Below, in pieces: positions 12,690-25,440 of a stretch of 64,000 nucleotides of DNA. The notes beneath the pieces were generated by a model, which was not told the origin of the DNA, did not search any database, and saw nothing but the letters and a program-made list of their open reading frames with translations. Position 1 is the first letter of the stretch, and every line of letters starts with the position of its first letter. This DNA is from Eopsaltria australis (Eukaryota; Chordata; Aves; Passeriformes; Petroicidae), in NCBI GenBank assembly GCA_034509425.1, contig JAVTVJ010000952.1, forward strand, positions 1 to 64,000, given 5' to 3'. A program made the translations under genes and the position numbers.

Positions 12690-13260
12690 GGCAGTTATCC
12701 TCAGTTATCCTTTTAGCAAGTCCCATTTCTCCGTGTTCTGTCATGGGCTCATTTATAGCAGGCTGATTTAGTGCTAACTGGGGAGATTAGATTGCCCTGC
12801 TTGATGCTGTCAGCTAAAACTGAGTCAGTGTCTGTATACTGTGGCCCAATTGCTCAAAGCACCTTACCCTTTTCTGTATTGCTCATTCTATTAGCTACAA
12901 AAGCCTTTCTCACCCGGCTTTTGTGCCGGGGTCAATTAGCTCCTGAAATAGCTCATATAACACAAATAATCATGGCAGTGCTAATCCTTTGGGCCAGCTC
13001 CGTACAATGGCCACTTCTGGCCCCGAGGACAAAGAGGGCTGTTTATCTTCACTGCACACAGGCTCCAGGACTTTGCCCAGTCATTTGCAGAAGAATTTAT
13101 TATCCCAGAGGTCAGAGGTGGTTTGCATTGGAGGAGATTTTCTACCTTGCCACCATATGGGACGTCCTTGTCTTATTGCTGTAGGATCGGACGGCGCTCC
13201 AGGTGAATTGAATCACAAATACACACGTTCAAATAATGCTATCTTAGGTAAACACAGACC
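12690..13260. promoter_or_regulatory. Candidate conserved non-coding element
   Basis: The block is repeat-free and contains clustered ATTA, TAAT, TGAGTCA (AP-1 type, near 12820) and TGATTTA-like cores, with retained CpGs in otherwise AT-rich DNA. A 137-codon open frame over 12771-13184 has no recognisable domain and is probably incidental. The regulatory reading is inferred from composition and the AUTS2 context. Confidence 0.35.
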
Positions 13261-16200
13261 TGAAAGACATTTAGACTAACACAGCACATTTAATGGTCCT
13301 TCTGGTGTCAGCAGAGAGGATTCCAGCAGGGGTGATGCCTCCTCCAGCCTGGAGCTCCCACGCTGCACTCACAGCAAAGGGTTTTGCAAAGGACAAAGCC
13401 TCCAGACAGGGGTGGAGTCTGGCTGGACTGTATCATGTCCGAGCTCCTACACTCAAAATAACCTGATCTTTGTCTTTTTGCTCCTTACACCTTGGAGGAA
13501 AGAAAAGAATTGCTAGAATAAATTAATAGTTAGAATTTGCTCTGTATCCACAGAAGGAAAAAAGTTGCCTCCAGCCTAGGACTGGCAGGTTGAAACTGGC
13601 TTTGAGTTGCACGTTTAGATTTGAGTATTTAAATCCTTCAGAAGGAGACAGGTCAGAAATGCTGACAAAGTTACACTGCAGTTAACCTGGAAACCTTAAC
13701 ACTGCACTTAACCTTCCTGGGCAGGCATGATCCACATTTGATAAAGCATGAAAAGTATGAAGAGCTGCTCACCAGACAGGGATGAAGAGGTGTTGACTTC
13801 CTTCATCTTAAATATTTCTGCTGGCCTTTTAGCACCATAATTGGCGTGCAGAAGGGAACATCATATCCAGATAATCCCCATTGCTCTTTCCTTCGCAGGA
13901 AAGGCTGTGGTTCCTCTACAGGTGTTAGCATGCCTGTAGGACAGGAGAGGGATGATTTATAGGCCTGATACATGAAAACAGCACTTCCCACTGAGCACTT
14001 GCCAGGCTCCCATACCTGTTAATTTCCCCTATTGTTCATTTGTTTTTCCTTGTGGTTGGTCTTTCTCCAAAAGAATGATTTGCCTTCTCACTGCACGAGA
14101 CATGATCTACCATCAGTTGTGGGGTAGAGGGTCTTGCATTTTTGCGTTTGTTGAGTTTTTAAATTTTTTTCCTACCTCATACCCTAGGAAGCCTCGTGCT
14201 TCCCTCTCAGTTGTTCCTGTTGCACTGTTGTGGCCTGGAGCTCATGATTTCCTGAGCCCTGAGCTTGCTGTGGGATTTCTAAAGGATGGGATCATCCCAG
14301 CACCGTGGCTGCAGACCTGGTGTGTGCTGGGAGCTTCTGGAGCCAGAGGCTTCAGCAGATCAGTGGGGTCATGAGGAGAGAAGCGTGATGAATTTCAAAA
14401 AGTTCCTTTCCATTGTTAGTCAATGTTAGCCAGTTACAGAACCATCCTTGCTGGGAGTCTGGATGGGGGCTGTGGTGCCTTTCTGTCTCTGTGGTTCCTC
14501 TCATCTTCCCAGACTACCGTATGAATTTGTCCCAATGACTTTTATTTCCATAGCTCCTTTTCCTGTGCTTTCCCCAGTTTAGTTTTGCCAGATTTTTTTC
14601 TCTCCTTGCTGATGAGAAGAAAAATCTCAATAACTTTTCCTGCTCATATAAACACTTTGAGATGAAAGTGGATGAGAAGAGAACATGGCAAGCGAGTTGT
14701 ACTCACAGTGTAACAACCATTACACCAATTGCTTTAGTTTAGTTCACTCCTGGTAATAAGATCTGCTAAACTTTCAAGGCTCAGCATCAAGGGAACTATC
14801 TTTTAAAAGAATAACAAGAAGATATGTTTTAAAATATCTCCTTCAGCCTTGGATAAATCTAAGGGTAGATGACATGTAAGCCTCTAGGGACTCAACTTTC
14901 TGAAGCAAGTTGGATGAGCTTCCCCAGCTACTTTTTCATTAAAGAGGAGTGTATAGTGCATGTTCAGAGTACATTAATGACTACATCATCAGTAATAAAT
15001 TAGGTTAAGAGCTGTATGTGATGCTATCAGATCATTGTAGCCATACTGCTTTCATTCTCTGTTTTTAAATGACTCTGGAGTCGTATCGAGAGAAAGTCAA
15101 AAGCCTCTGAGGCCAAAAGGGAAAAAAAAAAGCTGGATGGCTGACTGGGAGAGAACAGCAGTAAACTTCTGGAGAGAAGAAATAAAGCTTCACGGTTTTT
15201 ATTTCTCTCTCACCTGATTTTTGTGTATTGTATCTGCACCTAAACTCCAGTGTGAGGAGGAATGTGTTCCACGTGCAGCGTGGGGTTAGCTGAGCTCCTA
15301 CAGCACCGTGTAAAATGGGTGTTTTAGGAACAGCAGGAGCAGGAGGGCAGGTGTGCCCTGAACCGTGGCCTCCCTTCTCTGACCTGCTGGCAGAATCCTC
15401 TCCCAGCTGCCCTGTGCCCCAGGCAGAGCTGGGCTGGGTTTGTTCTGCTCTGAGTGTTACCTTCCCTTCACTGCCACCACTGCCACCACGCTGTCCTGGG
15501 AACGCCACGGGCTGTCCCCAGCCTGGCTGTGTTTATCTGCTGGTTCACATCCTAATGCAGCTCCTGTCCTGCAGCCTTTCCTCAGCAGTGATGTGGGAAC
15601 AGCCAAGCCTTCATCTAATCATTTAGAAAATCAGCTGAATTTAGTGACTAAAAAGATTACTTTGGTCTGGAATAGATCCTTCCCACATGCTCTTCTCCAG
15701 TGCTTGTCCAGCTGGTTGAGTTGGCCGGTAGTCAAGTGTGTTAGAGAACCAAATCCTACATTAGAACACTGACCTTTTCTTTATTAGACATCTAATTTTA
15801 TCCCAAGAGTTAGGGCAATTTTTTCCTTAGGAAATATGCTTCCTCATCTCTTTTTGTGTATTCCAAAAGATGTTGCTACAGAGTTTCCATCTCCATTTAT
15901 TCTCCTTGGCCATAAAAAGAACCCAGCTTCCTTTGGACAGATTATTTCATTGACAGCCTTTAAAGGTTTCTGACAGAATCCTGTGTACTGGTTTTTTTTC
16001 TGTTTTAAGTCATTCCAGGTCAAGTGTCCCATGCACAGGTGAAAAATCCTGCTGATGCATTCTTTCAGCTGTCAAACATTTACCTGGGGGAATCACACTG
16101 GCATAGGTGAACTGGGTTGCTTTTTTGAATTAGGAAAGTTCTGTTATTATTATATATACTGGCAGAATAAATGCATGTTTTAAGCAGAATTAGCTGTTTG

Positions 16201-17469
16201 GCTTGCTTTTTGTAGTGAAAGAGGATGAATTTGTGTAAAATTACAGATTTTGAGCATTATAGTCTTCTTTTATCCTGGCTTAGATCTTGAGAGTGGTGTG
16301 TAAACAGTACCCCAATTATTTCCAAACAGCACAGCATCGTCCTGCCACCTGTTTAAACAGAATTTCACAACTGATAGTCATCCCCTAGAAGAGACTCTCT
16401 TCCAGGACATATTTGTTGTCCAAAGTTTAAAGTGTGAAATTATGTTCCTGTGGGGTTTTATGTCCAGTTGTGCCTCTGGCTCTGCTTTGTGTCTCCATTT
16501 ATTCCCTATAAATTGCTGTGTATCACTTGCCTGTCTCTCAGGAGTGTAGCAAAATGTGGTGTTTGCAAAGCTGTTTGGTTAAAGAGATTATTCCCAATAA
16601 AAACTGCTTCTAAACATCTGAAAAAACTGGACAACATTCAGATCCCAGATGGACATCAATGGCTTGCATCCCTAATGGTCACTGACAGCAGGAATTGGGG
16701 CAGGATTTTCATGAGGGCTAAAACATGGGGTTTTTCCTCATCTGCCTTAAATTTGGCTTCTGAGCTGTAAATCACTGCATTTTTTTTAAGCCTGAGCTCT
16801 TCCTTGGCACACAGCTGTAAAACAAGTTATTTAAGGGTGAGGTAGTCTGTGGGTTTAGAAAAACAGGAGATTCTCTGTGGTTGTTGGCTGTGGCACAGTT
16901 GTACAGAACAGATCCAGACCATCTCTGCTTGTCCCACAAGGTGCCTCATTGCGTGGCAGGGCTAAGGGCAGGTGACTGGAACGGAGCAGGGGATTCCCTT
17001 AAAACCTGGACCCTCATTTCCAGTGTTTAGAAGGGAGAAGGGTTTTTTCATGCTGTAAAGACCCACCAGTGTTCCCACTGCTGCAAGAGCTTTAGTCCCA
17101 TCAGCACTTCCCTCGGATTTACAGCAGAGCACCTTTGTCTTCTGCTAACACCATAATGCCCATTTATGTAGTTCCTCCCAGTAATTTTTAGAGCAGCTCA
17201 CAGATCAGGGGAGGGAGGGGCGTTGTGGTGAGTGTTTCAGAGAGCTGATTCGGGCTGGCAGGTGGCTCCGTGCCACGCTCGGTGCCCGCACCCTCCTCGT
17301 GTCCCCAGGCTGCCACCAGGCCTGGCGCTGGCAGATTCCAGCACTGAGCTCGTCGTTTGTGATTTATTTGAGCCTGTGTCTCCAGCCTGCTGAGCCTTCC
17401 CGGGCCAGCATCAATCCTGGCACTCTGCAATTGCTCAGAACCTGCAGCCCATCCCATGGTTCGATCTGG
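13261..17469. other. Intronic DNA, no gene seen
   Basis: AT-rich at 13450-13650, 14550-15060 and 15840-16330; GC-richer at 15230-15600 and 17190-17460. Open frames up to 147 codons lie in the GC-rich parts on opposite strands over the same bases, as expected for incidental frames. No transposon or RNA gene was recognised. Confidence 0.55.
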
Positions 17470-17690
17470 GAGGAATTTAGCTAGAGGCGCTTAGACAAAA
17501 AAGAAATATTGTGGCTGGGGAAGCATTTAAGTTAGAGGAGGCAGCCAGGGCTGTTTTATTACTTAGACCTCTGTCACCTGTGATGACCCATGAGAGTGGG
17601 GAATATTGATCGCTTGTCACTCACGGCGCTCAGCAGATTGCATTGACAAAGCTTGTCAGGCCTCTAATCGTGGGGTGAGTGGCCTTGGCT
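17470..17690. promoter_or_regulatory. Candidate conserved non-coding element
   Basis: The stretch has evenly spaced candidate binding cores: ggcgctta, tgatcgcttg, acggcgctcag, ttgacaaagcttgtcagg and ctaatcgtgg. It includes the imperfect inverted repeat tgacaaagcttgtca (about 17643-17657), centred on a HindIII-like palindrome, with TGACA/TGTCA arms that fit MEIS/TALE-type sites. Function is inferred only. Confidence 0.35.
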
Positions 17691-18230
17691 GCCACCCCGG
17701 GGACAGCTCGGCAGTGCCTGTTACGTGGCAGCCTTAACTCCTCCAGAAATGGGAGTGAGCATTGGCAGAAGGGAGGGAATCACTTTGGAGTTACAAATGC
17801 CCTTTCGTGCTCCGTGCTTTGTTTTGGGTTTAATTTCCTTTATTTTCGCCCTGCTGTCCTCATCAGCTGCGCTGCTTTTGCCGAGGCAGGGAAATTGGGT
17901 TGGTATTTGCCGCTTCCATCGCCATCTCCAGTCCTGGCGTGAACATGGGAGGTCTTGGAGAAGCTGTCTGCTCCCTCAGTCCTACGTATATTGCAATGTG
18001 TTCTTACAAACAGGATAGAGAGAGATACAGAGCCCAGAGCTGAGCCTGATACCTGCAGCACTTAAAAATACAGTTATCAATCACTGTGGAGTGAAGGTTA
18101 GTGAACCGTAGCAGATTTGTGTTTATCCTCAGATCTCTGTCACTGCCACCAGTTCTTGTTACAAAGATAGAAACAAAGAGTGGTGGATTTATCTTGCTTT
18201 GGTTTTATCTTCCCTGGCATCTTGGTGTAG
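17691..18230. other. Intronic DNA, no gene seen
   Basis: Overlapping open frames of 65-97 codons have no recognisable family. No repeat was identified. Confidence 0.55.
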
Positions 18231-18249
18231 GATTAGGACTGACTGTTAA

Positions 18250-18293
18250 ATGTATATATATATATATATCTGCACATACATATATATGTATGT
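18250..18293. repeat. TA/CA dinucleotide microsatellite
   Basis: A run of TA units (tgtatatatatatatatat) continues into catacatatatatgtatgta. It is an imperfect dinucleotide repeat able to fold on itself. Confidence 0.9.
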
Positions 18294-18311
18294 ACTGAGG
18301 GAAGGAAGAGG

Positions 18312-18383
18312 AGATGCCCATGGCAGTTGGACTGGATGACTTTGTATGCCCCTTCTAAATGCAAGATTCTCTCTATTCTGATC
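18312..18383 (+). mobile_element. CR1 3'-end fragment
   Basis: The order gatgcccatggcagttggac, tggatgactttgtatgcccc, ttctaaatgcaagattctct matches the CR1 3' end (normally 'catggcagggggttggaactggatgatctttaaggtcccttcc...attctatg'), with many substitutions. It is an old copy next to the TA repeat. Confidence 0.75.
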
Positions 18384-21300
18384 TGTTCTTGAGTGTGCAG
18401 TTTATCTGTACAGAAGGGTACTGACACTGCCTAAGTGTTCAGATGCATTTGAGGCCACTGTTGATGTTTCCAACCTCTTTGTAGTTAAGATTTCAGTTAG
18501 AAAATTGGCAATGTGGGGACCTCAGAGAAAGCAGGGAAGCCAGCTGGATTTCCTGAGGAGAGGTCCATCCCACACCTCAGATCCAGCTCGTGTCTGCCTG
18601 GCTGCCTGGAATGGCAGCGTGTGCTCCTCTGGCTCCAGGTTGTGTAAGGCAGCAAGGAATCAAGCTTTATTCATTGAATCTCCAAAGCAAATGAAGAGTC
18701 AGTTTGAGCAAATAATTGTTAAATGTTTGATGTACATGTGTTCTCTCTGTGCCTGCTTTTTTGCTAGTTTTTAACGTTTTTTTTCCCAATTCCCTTGCTA
18801 CTGTGTGCTGTTTGAGGTAGCAGAGGTAGCAGAAAAGGTAGCATCTAAAATATGTAATCCTCACCAGTCTTTTCAAGGGATTGTGGTCAATGGTGTGTAA
18901 GTAAGAAATGCACTCTGTGTAGAAATGGAAGAAGAGAGCAGCTGATAGCATTGCATATCATTTTAAACTAAGCTGCAATGTCTATCCATTGAGAAAGGCC
19001 CCAGCTGGAGCTTAGCAGCACAGCTGAACTTTTTAAAGAGAAAGAGAAAATCAGGGCTGTAGGGTTTCTGCGAGCCTCCTCTCAAGGCTTTGTGACCAAA
19101 TGTTCTGCTTTGCTTCCAGTAATTTTCTCTGATCCTTGCAGAGGGGAGTGTGAGCGATAGTAAATAACTTGTGTCTCCTTGCAGTGGGTTGTTCACAGGG
19201 TTGGAAAGCAGTGTGAGAAGGTAGTTTGGGTCCCATATGAGATGTAGCAATCCATGTTGAATCATGGTGCAGTTAAATGGAAAATCAGGATCATGTCAAA
19301 CCCCAGTGTGTATTCCTAAACCTCCTGTGGGAACTGGATCTGCTTCTTTCCCACAGTGCCCAGACCCTCCCTCTGCACCAGGCTGACAGCAAGTGAGCAA
19401 AGCTGATGCTCAGCTCTTAAAGCACTCTTCCTCTCCCACCCAAAATATCTAATTACACAGCTGCTCATCATTCCTTCTCCTCCATAGCCTCAGCACAGCA
19501 CACCCTGTCATCCTCGGAGCTTCTCAGCATCCTGCTTTTCAGCCGTGAAAACCACCAATAGTCTGGGTTCAAAAATGCCCTGCTTGTCTTTGTAGAAGTT
19601 AATGATGGCATTTCTGCATCTGAACAGTAAAAATTAAACTTAGCAGGAGAAATAAACACTATGGTAATTAGGTTTCTGGGCATGCTGATCCTGCAGAGCA
19701 TCAAAGTACGCTTGCAAAAGTGAGTGTGGTTGAACTTCGCCGTGTGCTGAAATGTTTCTCGGTGTCACTCCTCAGGAATTCTCTGCATGAAGGATGGAGC
19801 TGGACACCAGGCTCCAAAGAGAGCTTGCTGCCAATATATTCCCCTCTTGCTATCCCCAGGCACCAGGAACTTCAGCTCTGTCTTGGGGTTAAGACTAAGA
19901 GCTGCTTTGTGCTTCTACTGACCAGCTCTCAAATTCTTCCAATTCTCTGTGAGGAAAAGCCTTCCAGCTGTAGTGAAATGTCTGTTGTATGGGCATGGCT
20001 TCCTCTGCCTGCCTGAGCACGGTGGCTGGGGAAAGAAGGAATTAATTACCTGTGTGACTTTGTCCCCACCTGAAACCCAGCTCTGGCAAACAGATGCCCA
20101 GCATGTTAATTCACTGTATCACATTGAGCCTTGAGTTTGAGTTCTCTGTGAAAGGTTTTCTAATTCATAAAACCTGAAATAATTTACACCTAATTAGATT
20201 TTGTCAACTGAATAATTCTGTCTCACGCTGCTTCTGCAGAATAATTTCAGCGACTTTATTTTATCCTCAAAATAGTTGTAAATGTCACATTAATTTTGTT
20301 GACATGAGCAACTTACAGGAAAGTCAACCAAACATATTATGGGCTTTTCCCACTGAGCACAGCCCAGGGATGGACATCTGCTCTCTGATATCCTGCACAG
20401 GCTGTGAGACCAGAGTTTGTGGTAAGGTGCAAGACCTGTTATGTCAGAGGTCTGGAGATAGTTCTTATCCCTGGGATAATTCAGGTGCTGCAAACTCTTC
20501 CTTTTGATTGTTGATGTGCCTGGCAGAGCCTTTGGTGCCTTTCTCACCACCCAGAGTGATCAGAACCTGCTGTGCAGCCTGGCCCTCTGGGAGAGCCCTG
20601 GGTTCACCTGTAGGTCTGCAACAATGGCCTTGGGCAGTCCTGCCTGGCGTTGGGGGAAGGATCAAACCCCACTGGCACATGTCACCATCACCACTCTGTC
20701 AGATGCAATGGTTTGCCCTTGGGAGTTGATGTGTTTGGAGCGTTTCAGGTCTGCACGGTGGTCTTGGTGCAGGGAAGAAATGACTGAAATCAAGGATGTG
20801 AACACATGAATTGTCCAGTGCTGCCACCCGTTCTGCCTTCCTGAAGGCATCACTCCCCCAGCCTGCCAGATCTGGCCCAATTCCTGCCCCAAGGAGCTTG
20901 GGGAGGTACACTGTCCAGCTGGAGTGGGCACCAGGGGTGAGGGAGATCAGTCAGAGGGAGCAGGTAATTGGATCTGCTGCCACGAGATATTAATTTTATG
21001 CTTTTCCTATTAAAAAATAAAACTAAAAAATACAAAATGAGATGCACTCAGATGTGCTTGTAAAACAGAAGGTAAGAATTATCTGGAGTTATATTTGTTA
21101 TGTGGTTACTTCTTTTATTAAAATATTTGAAAGCGTACTGTCTGGTGTTGAAAGCACAGGTTAGTCCTACATTGGATTGTTCTGGGCTAAATCAATGTGG
21201 TCTATTTGCCATATTCAAATTAGGGTAGATGATGAACGTGAAAGTGAAGGATTCAAGCTATTGTAATAGCGTTTGGAAAGGGATTAAATGTTTCAAAAAA

Positions 21301-22999
21301 TTTAAAGCAACTGTGATAAAATGTATCTGCTGTGATTTCTGTAAAGTGCCAGGCGAACTTCCTTTAATATCTGTGACATTGGAAATTTGAATCCTATCCT
21401 TTTTTTTTTTTTTTTGAAGGCAATAGTTAATGCATATTTACAGCTAAATTATTGATACAGAATGGGGGGTTGGGGGAGGAGGTTTCCCAGTGCCACTGCC
21501 TTGGCCCCTGCTGCTCACGTTGGAATGTTCATCTTTCCTGGCAGGGCAGCCTGTTTATTTCACTGCTGTCCACAGTTGTGCAGTAATGTGCCATAATGCC
21601 AGGGCAGAAGAATTTACTTAGTTTTCAGAAAGAATGGACATGTAATGAAGCATCCAAGGAAAACAACAGATCCAAGGACCAGATTGCATTCATTTGGAAA
21701 ATATTGATGTGTCCTTGGGGAGGCAAATCCAGATCTCATTTACCAAATGGCAAAGTACCTGGTGTGGTCTGCAAAATAAAGAGCAGCATGCTCACAGGTA
21801 ACCTGGACTGCTGGATAGCAGAGGGATGAGGTGGAGGATGCACGAGGTTTGGTTCAAACCTGGTTTGAGCCAGGATTTATTTGCCTTCATTCAAGACAAG
21901 CAGGGAAAGCATCTACATTTCAGTGTGTATAGAAAAAAAACTTTGCAAACAGGTCTGAAGATAGGCACTACTCAGACCCTCTTTACCAGGGTAGTTCTGG
22001 GTTCCCCCTAATTATCTTGCAACACTTGCATTCTGCTGCCTTTACACAGATGCTACAAATTCCTCTAATTCCTTTGCAACCTTAGTTGGAAAGGCAATGG
22101 GGCATCAGGGCAGTTGCTGGTGCAGAACCAAAATTCTCTGTCTTCCTGGAAGAGCAGCAAAATTCCATTTCTTCTGGGAGAAGATTATTTTAGACGCAAA
22201 ACCAACCCTGGCTAAAACCCCCATGCCTTTGATCACACGGTCTGATGTTTTACATCCATTGCCTGGAGGAGATTTATGTCCATTAACTCGTGTTAGAAAT
22301 AAAGCCTCTCTGATAGAATGTCCTCGTTATTGATTTACAGCCTTCCAGGTAGTGCAAGACTTACTGTGCCCAGGTACAAACTCTTCTAAGGTTTGATTTT
22401 TTTTCCTTCTCCTTCCAGAAGTAACATTTTATTTTCCTTTTGTGTTTCTTTTGTCTCTCAGCTCCAGCCACAAGTCCCCTTAGAGTGCCTGGGACATGAC
22501 TATGAGTATCTTGTATAATTCACAATTTTTAGAGCCTAATCCCATTGGCAGCAGTGCTGACCTGCACTGAGAGGGATGCAGATATGATGCTCTGGTGCCA
22601 TCACATGAGTTGTTGTGGCAGTAGACACAGACAGACCATGGTCAGAGCCATCAGGTCCTGCATAAATTCCAGAAGAGCTGAGGAGGAGTTGACATCAGGG
22701 CATTTACATTTAGATATTGTTGTAGGTCAACTCAGGACCCTGCAGTAGCCACCAAATCCCCCACACTGGTTTGCTGAGCCAGTGGAGTTATATTAACAGT
22801 GCTGTTAAAAACAAACCAACACAAGCAAAACACACACAGAGAAAGGGTGGAATATGCAAACTGTGATACTGAGGGTTTTTTATAAAGAAGTTGATCTGTG
22901 CTGCAACTCAAGTTTCTCATGTTGAGAAATTAGCTTTATTTTGGCTATAAAGCTAATTATCTTATGGATTTTGAAATTACTCCCTCCTAGTTCATGTCT
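18384..22999. other. Intronic DNA, no gene seen
   Basis: The stretch holds AT-rich DNA with a T16 run at 21400-21415, a GC-richer patch at 20500-20940, and open frames up to 101 codons without recognisable motifs. The stretch at 21060-21390 is repeat-free and AT-rich with several ATTA/TAAT cores and may be regulatory. Confidence 0.55.
21400..21415. repeat. Poly-T tract
   Basis: Sixteen consecutive T residues. No adjacent retroposed sequence is recognised on the minus strand. Confidence 0.95.
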
Positions 23000-23480
23000 G
23001 GGTACCAAAGGAGACCTCGTTCTGTTTTGGAGCGGATAAAATCCTCCTCCTGGAAGCATTTGTTTATCATATTACAGCTTCACATGAGCTGAGCTGAAGC
23101 CTGACCTGATGTTAAGTGTCTGTGGTAGATTTCATTACATCCATCTACTGGAAGTCCTGCCAATATACTGGCAGCAAAATCCTAGTGGAAAATAAATGGC
23201 AATAAAAGAGAGGAATGATGGGCTCTGTGAGTGGTGAGGAGCAGAGCTTTATTGAGGCTGGACAGCCCTGGAGATGTCACTTGGCACCGAGACACGAGCT
23301 TAAGAGAGTGCGAGTGAAAGCTGATATTGGAATAACGACTCTGTGGCACAGGCAGGGGAATAATTTAATTAATTGCACCGAAATTTCTTTGATGAATAGT
23401 TATGTGGTGATAAGTATGAGGTCGAACAGTAGAACGAGTTTCAGCTTTTTAATGGGCCAGCACAGCTGCAGGTTTGGAAG
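23000..23480. promoter_or_regulatory. Candidate conserved non-coding element
   Basis: The sequence is repeat-free, with dense homeodomain-type cores (for example taatttaattaattgcaccg near 23362) and unusually many CpGs for AT-rich intron (ggcaccgagacacgagctta, gagtgcgagtg, ataacgactc, gaggtcgaac, gaacgag). Retained CpGs in AT-rich DNA can mean selection. This is inference without alignment. Confidence 0.4.
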
Positions 23481-24940
23481 TGTTCCCATTTTGTTATTTT
23501 TCCCCTCGTGCTCCCCCCTGGCTCTCGGTGCCTGTGCTGCCCCTGCCCATGCCCACATCCAGCCAGGCTCAGCCTCACCTTGCCCCAGGCAGCGAGGGGA
23601 GCTGGCCAAAGCCACTTGGCTCAGGTAGCCCCTTTGAAATCCATGCCAGATCGAAAGGAAATTGTAGGATAGTTTCTTTATGAATCCTGCATTTTTCTCC
23701 GATGATGCTTTTAACAGGGCCTCCGCTGCAACAGTTGTATGAAGATTTTTAATAAAACTTTTCTGGTCTCCAGAGGAGGAGGCATGTCTTTGTTGTTGGA
23801 GAGCTGGAGGAAAGGGAACAATGCAACACAGCTGGAATTTGAACATTAATCCTGTGATTCCCAGGCTGTTTTTTCAGACAGATCAATTTCTGCTGGCTGT
23901 AACCAATCTCCAGCCATTTCCTCACGGTCCAGGGCTCCATTTACCATCACTTGGATGCTACAGCTTGACATAACCTCCTGACTTCATAGCAGTCCAGCTG
24001 TAAATACCAGCTGCCAGACCTGCGGCCACTGTCAGCTATGGCTTACCAGGAGCTCACTGAGAAATCAGGGATGGGAGCTGTGGGTGGTGCTGGCTGTTGT
24101 ATTTAGTGCCCTCTGTCCAGCCAGCTCTGGATGAGAGCTGCAGGGAGCTCTGTGGCAGTCACTGGATGGGCTGTGCTGGTTTGCTCAGGTCAAGGCCTGG
24201 GACAGAAGCCACCACTCTCCATGGCAGGAGAGGGGCAGTTGGCCTGGGCCACAGGGAAGGAAGTAGGTGCCTCTCTGGGATTGTGTCCCTCAAGATGAGC
24301 TTCTCCAGCAAAAATGAGACCCCTCTCCTGTTAGCCCAGTCTTGGGGCCGGTCAGTAATCTGCCAAAGCAGATATGAGCTCTTCAAACATAAAGAAAGAA
24401 AACATGTAAATAGCTGGTAAAATCTGTCAACATCAAACCATTTTTTCCCAATGCAGTAGAGCTGCACAGACACCCTTGGTTTTGATTTATGTTCTCTTAT
24501 TGCCTTTTTAAAAACTTCCTAATTAGAATAGTAGCGTGTTACTCTCCAGCAGCAGCTTCCCACTGAGGCTCACGTTGTGCCTTGCAAATGTTCATTTATT
24601 GAGCTGTGGAGACTGAGACCCACGTCCCAGCCCAGTCACAGCCATCGCTTGGGCCTTCCTCCCAGAATAACAACCTGGTCTCTCCTTGCAAAATTCATAA
24701 ACAGACAGTGATTTCTCTTGAACTGGTGTAGCTTGAATGTGGCCTCCGTAAGGACTTTCCTTCCAGTCTCTCACTTCTCTCCATGCTTGGTGGGTATGGA
24801 ATACACCACAAGATACACCATCATCTTCACTAGCAGACGTTTGTCCTGCTCTCTCTTCCCAGCCTGATTCATGGGTCTGTGCTGTAATATCTGATTTATT
24901 CAGGAGGATCACTGGCAGGATTGCACGAGAGTCCTGTGGC
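23481..24940. other. Intronic DNA, no gene seen
   Basis: Overlapping open frames up to 148 codons (minus strand, 23400-23846) and 107 codons have no recognised domains. No interspersed repeat was identified. Confidence 0.55.
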
Positions 24941-24945
24941 TTTGG

Positions 24946-25130
24946 CCCTCGGCAGCGGCGGGGGGAGTGCGCGGTTTGCGTCGAGGCTTGGTCGGGTTTC
25001 TCTTTTCTTTCCTGGAACTTTGCCCATCTTATTATGAGTTCTTTAGAGAAATGAAATGCAGCAGTAGCTTGAAGAAATCATGGACACTTTCCAGCAGTAA
25101 AAGAGCTCTGGAGTCAGTATATAAGCTCTC
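24946..25130 (+). promoter_or_regulatory. Small CpG cluster with downstream TATA-like box
   Basis: Eight CpG dinucleotides fall within about 45 bp (24950-24994), in a region otherwise nearly free of CpG. A TATA-like box (tatataag, 25118-25125) follows 125 bp downstream. An open frame of 157 codons (24967-25440) crosses both elements; it has no recognised domain and is probably incidental. An alternative intronic promoter is one reading; a chance CpG patch is another. Confidence 0.25.
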
Positions 25131-25440
25131 TCCCCTGGCTGCAGTTAGGAAGCCAGTTGACAGTATAATGGGCTTTTGGAGGGGGCGCGATGGTTTGTGT
25201 GTTCTGTTTGATGTTGCAAATACTGAGCCCTCAGGGAGATCAGGAAAAAGGATGTTCTGTTCTTTAGGAAAGGAAAAGATTAACCTGAAATGTGAACTGA
25301 AACTTAGGAACTCTGCAGGCCTTAGGTGCACCAGAGATGAGTTTGCTTACTTTAATGGAAATATCTTCTGTCCTGTAGCAGAGGCGGGCGGGTGTTTTTG
25401 CAAGGATTTGGTTGGAGAAATAATGTGTGTGTGTTTATAG

